A DNA stretch of 64,000 bases from Portulaca oleracea. Its lineage: Eukaryota; Streptophyta; Magnoliopsida; Caryophyllales; Portulacaceae. Under the pieces are notes generated by a model, which did no database searches, had not been told where the DNA came from, and saw only the letters and a program-made list of their open reading frames with translations. Of the stretch, positions 45,361 to 55,995 are shown in pieces (positions within the stretch are counted from its first letter, which is position 1; each line of letters starts with the position of its first letter). The stretch is from positions 34,123,261 through 34,187,260 of the forward strand of contig CM055872.1 in NCBI GenBank assembly GCA_029582165.1, in the 5' to 3' direction. The position numbers were made by a program, and so were the translations under genes.

Positions 45361-45481
45361 AACAAGCCTCATTCATTTCTTTCATTCACATCTTCCATCT
45401 TCAACTCTTCACTATCTCTCTAGCTTCTCTTTCTCTTTCTAGAAAATCTGCTTTTTGGAGATACTTCGGGTTTTTTAGAAA

Positions 45482-47427
45482 ATGCATCCTAGAGGTCGTA
45501 GAAATCCTCCTCTTCCTCATGTGGCGGCATGGCTTCATGAGATGTCTTCAAGGATTAATTTTATTCTGGGTGTAAATGCTGACCCTTCGGATCGTACTAT
45601 CCATTCTTGGAAGCATGCTTGGTTCTACCGTTCCCATGGCAAGGTAACTGTCGAAACTTCTCTTTTGATGCTTAGTTTAATAATAAAAATGAGTAAGCAC
45701 GAATTTTATTTTTCATGTCTTATCGATTTTTATTATTTTAAGCATGCCTTAAATTGACGCATATGTATGTCCACACGATGTCTCTTTATTTATTCACAAT
45801 GATAACCCATTTTGAGAGACGGACCAAACCCGACCCAAAGAAAACAGAATGGGTTGCATGCATGCTCGGTCCAAAGGAAACAAAGAAAACGGCCCACTAA
45901 AATAGGGAAAACCCGCGCGGGTTTTCTGGCCCATAAACCCCAAAAGAAAACTGGAACCGGATGTGCGGCCCATTAGCAGAACGCGTGGGGGTTTCACCTC
46001 TGCTGGGCCGGTTTATTTAGGCCGGCAGTTTTTCTTTTTGCTTTTTGCTTTTTTTTTGTTTCATGTTTTCTAATTTATTTATCTTTTGGGCCATGGCTGT
46101 GGGCCCAGTGTTGGAGCTGGGTCCAGCTAGGGCCTGAAAGATTATGCCTTGGTCAATGCATTAGGTGAGCCCCCGACTTTAATTTTGCCCTTTTCCGTTT
46201 CGCCACTAGGAGGATAACTTGAAAACTCCAGCGTCCTAAAGGATCTCCTTAAGGTAGCCGATTCAATTCCCGGGGATTTCGTTAGCAACACCCTTATTGC
46301 GGCAGGACTCATGCCATTCTGGAATAGCCTGGTGGCCTGGAAAGGCCGTACATTCCGCGTGATAGGCCGTGCTATAGTGGAAAGGTTTTGGGACACGACC
46401 AACTGTTTCATCTACCTGTGGGTGAGATGACAATTACCCCCACGGACTTTGTTATGATCACCGGCCTTCCTTGGGGCAGGCGTGACATAGTTTTTGATGC
46501 TGAGATTCCACCAATGGTCTTGGACTTTCTGGGTCTTATGTCAGCGCGTTTAGGCCAAGGATATGGCCTTCCTAACCTTGCCTACGTACACTTCGAGGTG
46601 GCCATTCGTGATGCAAGCTTCCAGAACATGCCAGGGATCAACGCCGCTTCATCTTGTTGGCCTATGTTATCTCTACCACTCTTTTTGCCAACCGGGGAGA
46701 TAACATTACATTGACCTGGTTTCGGAATCTTCTGAACTTGAACGAGGTCCGGAATTTGAATTGGGGCAAAGCTACCTATGTGAATTTCCTCCTTTGGCTT
46801 CGTCGTGGTGTCAGACTGTCGCTGGATGACAATCTAGTTTACCTCCACGAGTCTCACACTCGCTACCAGTATGGCCCTTCTTTATGGAAGCTGCTCGAGG
46901 TATGTACTCGAGACTCTTCTCTTTGTAGTTTTGCTAATCTTTTGCTATTTCTTTGACTTTATATTCATGCAGTCATGGGAATATGAGTATATTCTGTCTT
47001 TGGGCATTCGCTCCAAGAAGAATAAGACAGTCCCAACTGTTGAACGCTGGACTACTGAGGGCGTTCGATGGAAGAAATTCTAGTCGGGTAGTCTCGATCG
47101 CATTTGTCGTATGCTGGATAACCTCACCCCGGTATTTCTTTATGCCTTGTGCCTGTATTTATTCTGCTTTTATCCTTGAAGTGACTCTCTTTCTTTTACA
47201 GGACCATATGAACTAGCGTCCATGGGCGGAGTTTGACTAGAGTGGATTGCTCACCCCTTTGCAACAGGTAGAGCACGATACCCGCCTTCGCATGCTAATG
47301 AAGGGACCTTCGGGCTTCATATGGTACCTGTGGGAAAGAGCTACTAGGCAAATCTTGGGTGGATATCCTGACCTTATTCCCCAGGATCCTCCAGAACACA
47401 TGTTCGAGCCTTGGCGCGTCGCTCTAG
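45482..47427 (+). pseudogene. Plant mobile domain (PMD)-like gene, 5' part, antisense in the Tat element
   Basis: Exon 1 starts at 45482 (MHPRGRRNPPLPHV) and ends at a GTAACT donor after 45643. Exon 2 (from about 46230) reads VLKDLLKVADSIPGDF, then ERFWDTTNCF. After a one-base shift near 46410 it carries the PMD signature LPVGEMTITPTDFVMITGLP. Another shift near 46670 leads to ITLTWFRNLL and WLRRGVRLSLDDN, and the exon ends at a GTATGT donor near 46900. Two more exons follow, one with a TAG at about 47082 and one after TTTTACAG at about 47203 that also has stops. The last is cut at 47427 by the CACTA-like element. PMD proteins are known as host regulators of silencing and as cargo of plant transposons. 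Frameshifts make this copy inactive. Confidence 0.78.
45908..45999 (+). repeat. Palindrome pair inside PMD intron 1
   Basis: GAAAACCCGCGCGGGTTTTC is a perfect 20-bp palindrome (45907-45926). About 70 bp later comes a decayed partner (GAACGCGTGGGGGTTTC). The linker holds two GGCCCA sites and the far side CTGCTGGGCC, as in the pair upstream of the gene. Confidence 0.7.
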
Positions 47428-47448
47428 CACTACAAAAAAAGTGGCTTT

Positions 47449-47695
47449 TACCAACAGATTTCCGGCAACATATATTCTATCTGTTGGTAAAAGTGTATAT
47501 TTACCAACAGATTAGAGATATGTGGGTATTATTAATTATTTACCAACACCAATAATATCTGTTGGTAAAATAATTTTGATACCGACAGATAATAATTTAA
47601 CTGTTGGTAATACTTTAATAGTACCAACAATTATATTATCTGTTGGTAAAAGAATTCTAATACCAACAGATAAAATTTACTATTGGTAATAATGC
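47449..47695. repeat. Left subterminal repeats of the CACTA-like element
   Basis: At least nine copies of ACCAACAG or its complement CTGTTGGTA, alternating in orientation, separated by 10-25 AT-rich bases. Such arrays bind the transposon's own protein in known CACTA elements. Confidence 0.82.
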
Positions 47696-47819
47696 GCACG
47701 TTTAAGCGACTCAATTTACAATATAAAAAAACAGGCCTTCAATGCTCAAATTTGTTGGGCTGAATATTTGAACTGCCTTCCCACAAAAACAGCCGCCATA
47801 GTTCTTCTTCGGTCGAAGA

Positions 47820-48237
47820 ATGTTGGAAAACTTCTCTCAAACCCTAACCTCTTATTCGATTTCGTGCTCTGCTTCTCGCAAGGGAGACTTGGTCTTCTTC
47901 CTCCTTTCTCTTTCTCTTTCTCTCTCCCTCTCTCATAATCTCATACCCCCTCTCAAGTTCCAAGCTAAGCCATTCCGTCGACAATTGCCAGTGTCTTCTT
48001 CCGTTTTACTCATCGGCGACGTCGCACACCAGAGGGAGGGAGAGATCGAGAAACTCGAGACATGTCTCTAAACTTTTCTCCGTTAATGCCTCCTCCTTTG
48101 ACTTCCATTGAAACTAAAACCAAAACCTTCAATATTCAAGCCTTCTCTCAGACGGTGTGAAACTCTCCCTCACTCTTTCATCCACTCGCTTACACTGATT
48201 CATCATTCTCTGAAAGCATCCTAACAGTCGCTCACTC
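47820..48237 (+). pseudogene. 5' part of a captured gene inside the CACTA-like element (unidentified)
   Basis: A leader-like C/T-rich sequence with an 83-codon frame from 47820 (MLENFSQTLTSYSISC), containing a TTTCTC microsatellite that yields a serine-leucine run. The promoter/leader character (AAACCCTAACC, CTCTC runs) and its place next to the left subterminal repeats suggest a gene start. It is cut at 48237 by the solo LTR and resumes at 50266. I do not recognise the product; it could also be the element's own 5' region. Confidence 0.35.
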
Positions 48238-50265
48238 TGTAAAACCCCAAAAAATCTTAAGGTGTTGACCGTTGGGACGTTAGTAAATTAGGTTTGACTC
48301 CGTTAATTATTAAATATTCGTTTGTGATTACTTTACTGACACTTCAGCTCGTAGGATCGTTGAGGGACTAACAAGGGTATATTGGTAATATCATGTGTTA
48401 TGATTATTATTAGTATTATTATTCTTCGTATTATTATAATTATTGTTATATATTATTTTTGTGTTTAGCATTATTCCTATTATTATTATAATTATATGTC
48501 GATTATTATTACTAATATTATTGGGAATAGTACTGATGATTATTGTTAGATTAGTACTACTACTATTATATGACTTTTATGATTACGTCATCTTATTATC
48601 ACTATTAGTTTCAGATTAGTGTTAGTAATGTTAGTTTGTTAGAAATAGTATTATTAGTATCACTTTTATGATTACGTCATCTTATTATATGACTTTTATG
48701 ATTAAGAGTTTTAGTAGACATCCCGAGGTTTCCGAAAAGTCCAAACCCAGACCCATAGGATGTCGGGAAGTGGAGTTATGATCCTTTTTATGTGGATGTT
48801 GTAATCTGTCTTATTGATGTTGTTTATTAATAAAAATGTTGTTGAGTAAAAATTATGTTTTGATCCTGTTACGTGATTACTTGGAATGTATTAGGTAATT
48901 TAAAGTGTAAATTCATGATTCGTAGGAACCTATAGTTTTCCTAGGGGAGGGTTAGGTAGAAGGTAGTTGATACTAACTTTGAAGGACACATTTTGATTAG
49001 AATAATTATTCTATTTTAGGCCCGAGCTAATTCGCGTCGTTAGTGAGCTCAAGTGTGTTCATTTTGTTGTGAAGTGAAGTTAACCAGGTAATGTCTATGC
49101 CCTAATTCCCACTGGGATGCACTTTAAATGTGTTTTTGTCGATTTATAATCTGTTTTGGAATTTGCATTCCGAAGGGGATCTGTGTGGAAATTGTGACCA
49201 TCTTTCTGGTTAATTGTTTATGATTATTGATTTAGTGAGTTGAGAAATGGAGATGGTCTTTTATAAGTACTTTTGATACTAGTTTTGATAACCTGGGATT
49301 GGGTTTGACTTGAGAGCTGTGAGCTGAGATTTGCATAAGATACTAATAATTCAAAGTGAAACATTAAGCGGGTTTATTTGGTCGTAGCTTGTGGTAGGCG
49401 GAATTGTGAACTCTTGATATTTTGGTCGTAGCCTGTCGTAGGCAAAGGGTCTAGGACCCTGGTGGTAGCCTGTGGTAGGCAAAGGGTCAGGGACCTTGGT
49501 CGTAGCCTGTGGTAGGTGAAAATGTGAATTCTTGATATTCTGGTCGTAGCATGTGGTAGGCAAAGGGTCTGGGACCCTGGTCGTAGCCTATGGTAGGCGG
49601 AAATGTGAATTCTTGATATTCTGGTCGTAGCCTGTGGTAGGCAAAAGGTCTGGGACTCTGGTCGTAGCCTGTGGTAGGCAAAGGGTCTGGGACCCTGGTC
49701 ATAGCCTGTGGTAGGAAAAAATGTGACTTTAAAGGATATGGGATCCGGTCTGATATTCGTTACTTTAAAGGATATGATATCCCGCCCGCATAATAAAATA
49801 TGAATTGGTTGGGTTGAAGAAAACAGTTAAGGGATTAATGGTTTGTGAAATGGTTTGACTTGTTCCCCCTCCCTCAAATGAATTGAAATGAACTAAACTT
49901 GTTTTTAACGTTAGGGGTAGACATTATTGAGATTTCCCCCTCATTTTTGAAATGTTTTGTTTTCAGGTGATGATCAATATGCTGGGAACTGGAATTAGCA
50001 GTGAGCCTTGGCATGTTTAGTTTTTATTAGTCGTGTTATGTTTCAACTCAGAAAGACTTGAAGTTAGGGTTGCTAAGTTGTTTTCTCAGTTTGAGTTTGT
50101 TAGTTGGTTTACCGTTATCAGACAGTTATAGTTTCCTTCTCGCCTTGTATTCCTTCGGGGATACGGCAGTGACGCCCAATAAGAATTTTGAGTCTTCCGC
50201 TAATTTTGTCTATTAACGTTAGTTTGACTTTGACTTTTCTATAATTGAATTTCTGGGGCGTTACA
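48238..50265 (+). mobile_element. Solo LTR of a Ty3/gypsy (chromovirus-type) element
   Basis: 2028 bp from TGTAAAACCCC to GGGGCGTTACA, flanked by a perfect 5-bp duplication CACTC (48233-48237 and 50266-50270). No coding or primer site inside. TGTAA...CCCC / GGGG...TTACA ends and length resemble Tekay-type LTRs, but it is not close to the complete chromovirus here. It arose by recombination between two LTRs of a former full element. Orientation is taken from the end sequences and is uncertain. Confidence 0.9.
49377..49725. repeat. Minisatellite within the solo LTR
   Basis: Eight or more copies of TGGTCGTAGCCTGTGGTAGG, alternately followed by CAAAGGGTCTGGGACCC or by GAAATGTGAATTCTTGATATT. Period is about 37-43 bp, with higher-order alternation. 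Open frames across it are repeat translations only. Confidence 0.88.
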
Positions 50266-51254
50266 CACTCAGTTTAGTTACTCCCCCTCAAGCGCTGAAA
50301 GGTGCGATTTTTTTCGATTTTGTACAAATTAGGTTTGAATTGGATGACTGTGTTTTTTTACTTGCTGTAGACGAAAATTTGGGCTTCCTTCGATTAGTTA
50401 GTGTTTATTTAGATAATTACGTTTTAGCCTCAATAGTTCGAAAGCTTTCTTGCTTGCTATGAGTAATAGACCTGCTTTTTGTCTTATTGCTACCCCTGAA
50501 TTATTCAGATATGTTTAGGGCTTAATTGTTAGTTTTAAATGTTAGTTTGACTGCCTTTCTTTCTGTGAGTACAATCTACCATTGTTGTGTCTCCGTCCCT
50601 GCTACTGCCATTCTTGCTCTGTCTACAATCCATTGTTTTAAGTCTTCAAAATTATATGGCCTTGATCCTGCTATGGTTTATCAATGTTCATCTAGACGCA
50701 GCTCCATTGTCTTTGTAGCTTGTTAATTTCATCTTTGATGGGTTGGAGTCATTTGATTGGTTGTACTCTTAAGATATGTATGTATTCCTCCATGTTAGTT
50801 AATTTGGTTATTGAATGTTTCATTCTTGTTATATGATATCTGCAGCTCATATGCGTAGTTACTTAGTATTTGGAAGAGACCCATAATCCTTTATAATTTG
50901 ATAGCAGGGCAAAATGTGCGGAGGTTATGCTTCAATGAATAAGGTCTGGTATTCTTCTAGTGTGTAAAAAACTTCTTCAGTTCTGTCTTGCTTCTTTTAG
51001 CATCATAATGATATTTGAACAATGGTTTACTATAGATAATTGACGTATGAAAAGTCTTTCAGTAAGAAGTATTAGAGAGAAATTTCAATCCTTGGAAGAA
51101 CTTGATCAGCTAAGGAGGGGAAAGTTGGTAGGTGTGAGTCATGAGGAGATAATGTCTTTAAGACAGTTGGTAATCTCCTAGTGCATGTGTATTATATGCT
51201 ACACTTCTGTCTTCACTGTGGTTTTTCTAGTAATTCCTAGGCAATTTTTTCACA
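50266..51254 (+). other. Interior of the CACTA-like element with a possible exon
   Basis: Mostly AT-rich, intron-like. A segment at about 51060-51170 can be read as SIREKFQSLEELDQLRRG and SHEEIMSLRQ, charged and helical, between splice-like signals (TTTCAG before, GTAATC after). Product not recognised. Confidence 0.35.
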
Positions 51255-51262
51255 AGTATTTG

Positions 51263-52216
51263 CAATAAATTACTAAAAGGTACTCTATGTTTGGCGTTAT
51301 CTATTTTTAAGGGAGCATATTATTGAAAATAATTTTTTGTTACCCTGTGTTTTGTAGTATCTATTTTCTGGTGACAAATTATCTTTTAGATTTATTACAA
51401 GATCCCCAAAATTATGTAAAATTACAAAAATATCCCTACCTTCATAAGAACTTGTCAATTTATATTTCCACATGCATTACTATTTGTTTTAAAGAAGGAA
51501 AATTGGATTTAAATAATCTGAACTTTGGGCCATAGTAGAATAATCTGAACTTTAGATTTGGTTCCAAATAATTTAAACTTTGATCCTCTTGGATTTGAGT
51601 AGCACGCCACCGAGTTAAGTTGAACTTAACTCGGCGGCGGGATGACTTGGCAACGGAGGCACGTGCCTGAGCTTTTTAATTAGTTGTACCATGTCAGTTT
51701 AATATTGTCATCTCGCCGCCGAGTTAAGTTCAACTTAACTCAGTGGCGTGCTACTAGAATCCAAGGGGGTCAAAGTTCAGATTATTTAGAACCAAATCTA
51801 AAGTTCAGATTATTTAGTCTACCATGGCCTAAAGTTTAGATTATTTAAATCCAATTTCCCTTTAAGGAATTAGCATCTCCATATTTTTCATTGACAAACT
51901 CTAATTATTTGTTTTAAAGAATTACTATATGTTCTGCATTACTATCTGCTCTTATACCAAATGAAAAATATGGAGATGCTAATTTTTTAAAACAAATAGT
52001 AATGCATATGGAAATATAAATTGCCAAGTTTTTAAGAAGGTAGGGATATGTTTGTAATTTTACATAATCTTGGGGATCTTGTAATAAATCTAAAAGATAA
52101 TTTGTCACCAAAAAATAGGTACTACAAAATACAGGGTACCTAAAAATTATTTTCAATAATATGGTCCCCTAAAAATAGATAGCGCAAAACATAAGGTACC
52201 TTTTAGTAATTTATTG
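51263..52216. mobile_element. Large foldback element with 8-bp target duplication
   Basis: Inverted arms of about 250 bp begin CAATAAATTACTAAAAGGTA and end with its complement. The perfect duplication AGTATTTG flanks it (51255-51262 and 52217-52224). Eight bases fits hAT-type insertion. No coding sequence. The left arm is interrupted by the nested element below. Confidence 0.88.
51497..51860. mobile_element. Second foldback MITE nested in the first
   Basis: About 364 bp with arms GGAAAATTGGATTTAAATAA / TTATTTAAATCCAATTTCC and an inner palindromic region around GAGTTAAGTTGAACTTAACT. Flanked by TTTAAAGAA (51488-51496) and TTTAAGGAA (51861-51869), a 9-bp duplication with one change. Nine bases would fit a Mutator-like origin. 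The opposite arm of the host element shows the sequence without the insertion. Confidence 0.85.
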
Positions 52217-52285
52217 AGTATTTGCAAGTATCATGATGGGAGAATAGACACTTTTGGTGAACTTATTATACTTGGTATCTTTCAG

Positions 52286-52337
52286 GATTGAGGAAGCTGA
52301 AGCCCAGTGTACTTTGTTAAACTTAGAACCGATTTGT
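52286..52337 (+). pseudogene. Possible captured exon
   Basis: A 52-base open segment bounded by a CTTTCAG acceptor and a GTAAGT donor, reading IEEAEAQCTLLNLEPIC. Too short to identify. The splice-like borders and charged sequence are consistent with the exon-like segments at 51060 and 55235. Confidence 0.3.
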
Positions 52338-52639
52338 GTAAGTAGAATTTTATGAGCTCTTTTATACAACTTGAATTATGTTTATTTGCTAGACTATTCT
52401 GCAATGAAGAAGATGGAGAAGTCTTCGACACTTGGACCTTTATGCTTTCTTAGGTCATTTATGTTTGCACTGTGCAAGCCAAAGACCTCCATTGTTTCTT
52501 GTGTGCAGAACAAGTCTTATTCTTGTGTGCAAAACAGGTATTGTGTTGTTTCTATTGACATCTTTTTTTTACTTTCAAGCCATTGAGTTCCTAGGGTTTC
52601 TTGAGAAGGGAAAGTTCATGCCCATATTATCCACCTAAT

Positions 52640-55234
52640 ATTCCTTCCATTCAGATGAAGTGGTTTGCTGCTCATTGTTAGCTGAAAAATTCTGTTATTG
52701 AACTATCAAGTTTCCTCTTGAAGTAGTTTATAAGCAACCAAGTAGTCTCTTGTATTTAAAAGTTTGCTACATAGTTAAACCATTCACACATGTAGGAGAT
52801 GAATGGATTGTAGCTATGTGAGGTGGATGCTGAAAAATAATTATGTCTGTGTTTAGTGTACAAATTAAAGTCCTTGTAATTGGTAGACTTTTTGTTCTGT
52901 TGGTGTTGTATTTTGAATTCAGCAATTCCTGTTGAGTGTGGATTCAGGTATTAACTTGAATCATAGTTTCCAGATTGCGTTGACCTTTCTTCTGGGTAGT
53001 GATTATTCTCATGAAGTGCACGCGTTTCGGTTTCTAGTTTCTACTTCCCCAACGATGTCTAAAGGGGCCTAAGACCCGTTAGTATTTTGTCATTGATTTT
53101 GCTCTTAACTATTTGATTCCCAAATCATATGATTAAATTTAATTTGTTCTTTATGCTAGATTTTTTTTATTTCTTTTAAATTTGGATTTTATAGTATGCT
53201 TTTCTCTCTTTTATTTTTGGTTAGGTTAATCATCCATTATTAGTTATCCTTATTTCTGTTTCCTATTTCATGCATGTAAGGTTCCTTTTTTTGCTACAAA
53301 ATCCTACATTTGTCATTCTATCAATGCTACTGCCTAGTGTTTTCATTTGGTGTTTATGTTTATTTATTTAGATTGCTATTGTTGAGTTAGTTGTTTCTAT
53401 TTTGAGTTTTCTTTATTTGGTGTTCAACTCAACTCTCTTGTTCTTTTTCCCCACCCAACTTAGCCATAAACTAATCACAAAAGAAAAGAAGTCTTGTAAA
53501 ACACCCAGTAGGGAGTGAAATAAAAACACACATCATTTCATTTCAACAAGTTTAATTAATATTTAATTATAATATTTAAAATATGGTAATAAAATTATTT
53601 TTTAAAAGAAATCAATTTGATGAAGACACTTGAAATATTTATATTGTGACAGTAATTATTATTACTCGATTTAATTATTGAATGATGATATGCAATAAAA
53701 TCACTAAATTTATTTTGATTAAAGCTTTAACAATATAGATAGAACTTACATAATTGTTATCACTTGTGGTGACTTTACCATGATTGTCACTTGTCAGAGT
53801 CGCAGGAACAAGAGGGTGTACATAAATCTGTCATGTTGGATGGTGTAACTTTACCATGATTCTTGCTTTGAATTGTAGCCTCATTTTTGTAACAGGTATG
53901 CCTTGGTTACTCTTGTTTTTATAATAGTCTTTGTTGTTTCATAATTTCATATTGTTTGGAAACTTATTCATTTTTCTTGCTATGTGAATTAAAACAATCT
54001 TAGTTATGTTTGGGTAATTTTGTCAAGTAGATGTTGCAATCCCTGCTGTCAACATATTGTTTCTTTGAGGGGATTTCGGTAATTTGATGTGTTGGATCTA
54101 ATGTTGCCAATTTTCCCTTTTCAGCAAAATTTCTCTGCTCGTTGCTTAATTTTATTTGGTTTCCATCGTTTTCGTCACTTGCTTTCATTTCTGCTCGAAG
54201 TCAAACCCGGATATATATTGGTGCTTTATTTAGATGAGTATTTAGTGCATTTGGTTTCAATAGTTCATCCTTCTTACTTTGATATGAATACATATGTATT
54301 AGGAAAAAAAAAGTTGTTTAAGTCTGCCCAATAGCAACTCACAAAGCTGAGCGGTGACTGTGGCGGATGGTAGCGATCGGCAATAGCTCTTGCTGGCGCC
54401 AAAGAACAGCGGTATGTGGCCATTGCCTAGTAGTAGCTGGCAGCGACCAAGACAAATAGTCGAAGTTTTCTTCGTGCAACCCTACTTTGGGGTTGAATGT
54501 TTTGGTGTGGAGTTTTGTGAGATAATGCAGCAGTATAGTTAGAAAATATGCATTTGGTTTCAATAGTTCATCCTTTCTACTTTGATAATAATATATATGT
54601 ACTAGGGAAAAAAAGTTGTTTGAGTCTGCCTGGCAGCAGCAAACAGCTAAGGTCAGTTTGACTCAAGCCCACAGTAAGTCCACTCAGTTCATCAAGACCC
54701 TAAATGTAACAGGTTGACTAGACCCTAACAGTGTACCAAGCAAAAAAAATATGGAACTTGATCAGATCCATAAAATATACACATGCATCGTTATCCGTCT
54801 GTTATGGCCTCAGGTCCAAAATTAGAGGAAACTGTTCCCGATGCTCATTCGTTAGCCAACGGGTAACAATAACACAGATTACTAAATCCAAAATAGGATC
54901 ATTTTAGAAAAAAAATGCTCTGGTGATAATCTCAGTAATCTTTTCGCATTGGCGACGACAGCAGTATATGGTAATATGAACTGGTTTGGATTTTAGAAAT
55001 GATCTGGTGATAGTCTCAATAATCTTTTCGGATTCTACACCAATATCTGGAAACCTGACTTGCTTCTTGAGGTCAAGTCAGACTACTGAGTTATTCAATG
55101 AAAATAGAGTTGAAATCAAATGCAAAGTTCTGTTTGTGTTCATGTTAGCTATGTATAAAAATGTCTTCTGAATCTTTGTTTGATCAGTGTCTATAATTAT
55201 GATGATTATGAATTTGACTTCTTGCAAATTTGCA
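52640..55234. other. Non-coding interior of the CACTA-like element
   Basis: AT-rich intron-like sequence with no supportable gene. Two related segments containing GCATTTGGTTTCAATAGTTC and AAAAAAGTTGTTTGAGTCTGCC-like words at about 54245-54330 and 54548-54630 show a local duplication about 300 bp apart. Confidence 0.6.
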
Positions 55235-55346
55235 GGAGATACCGACAGATCTTCGCAATTTATTTGAAGATGATGCCGATGTCGATGTCGATGTCGATGG
55301 ATATTCCGAGAACATCGTTGAAGAAAATGTAAATGGGGAACATTAG
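55235..55346 (+). pseudogene. Possible terminal exon of the captured gene
   Basis: Follows a good acceptor (CAAATTTGCAG) and reads EIPTDLRNLFEDDADVDVDV to a TAG at 55344-55346. It has an acidic C-terminus including a short GATGTC repeat. It lies just inside the right subterminal repeats, as a last exon would. Product unknown; a CACTA-encoded protein is an alternative. Confidence 0.38.
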
Positions 55347-55584
55347 ATTTAGAGGTTATTTACAATAATACTCTTGAATATTAGCAAATATGATTTTGGT
55401 ACTTCACACATAATTAAGTGACATTTCAATTTTAACATTATGTATTTTACAATTCAGAATATTCAATGAATACAATTGGAGGTTTTCCTGATATTATAAC
55501 TAAAATCGATTGTTTGGGTGCAACAAGTACAATATATTGTAAGATCATATTTATAGCTACGTACAACTATCGTCACTATTTCCA

Positions 55585-55980
55585 ACAGATATTTATGTTT
55601 TACAATTCCACTAATTGTATCACCAACAGATGTATTAGTTGGACAATGTCTATCAAATTAGATGAAAAATATTACCAACAGATATAGTGTGTGGGGAATA
55701 TTTTTAGCGCTAAAAAAAAACATTCCCCGACATTTACATTTGTTGGTATAGGTGATGAATCTCCAACAGATGTTAACTGTTGGTATAAAATTCCCAATAA
55801 CAACATAACAAAACTGTTGGCATTAGTTAGCAATACCAACAGAACTCAATATCTGTTGGTAATACTTTTACAATCAGGTTTATCTTCAACAGTCTAGTAA
55901 CAGATAATTATCTGTTGGTAAAACTTTTTACCGACAGATATTGTACTTTTACCAACAGATAAGCCCTGTTGGCAAAAGCC
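55585..55980. repeat. Right subterminal repeats of the CACTA-like element
   Basis: A dozen or so copies of CCAACAGAT / ATCTGTTGG in both orientations up to the terminal inverted repeat, the mirror of the left array. Confidence 0.82.
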
Positions 55981-55995
55981 ATTTTTTTTGTAGTG

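Larger units (their letters stand above)
47428..55995. mobile_element. CACTA-like transposon of 8.6 kb inserted in a PMD exon
   Basis: Ends are CACTACAAAAAAAGTGGC at 47428 and, reversed, GCCATTTTTTTTGTAGTG to 55995. The inverted ends agree over about 32 bp (including GGCTTTTACCAACAGAT). Both flanks carry many ACCAACAG/CTGTTGGTA subterminal repeats. No transposase motif is seen, so it looks non-autonomous. There is no 3-bp target duplication. If the ends are set at ACTACAA, a 2-bp GC duplication fits. Removing the element joins the PMD exon in frame. Inside are gene-like exons, a solo LTR and nested foldback elements. Confidence 0.82.

Noticed and set aside
49351..49702. Open frames with a repeated YDQ...PRPFAY pattern
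   Set aside because: Translation of the minisatellite inside the solo LTR on the - strand.
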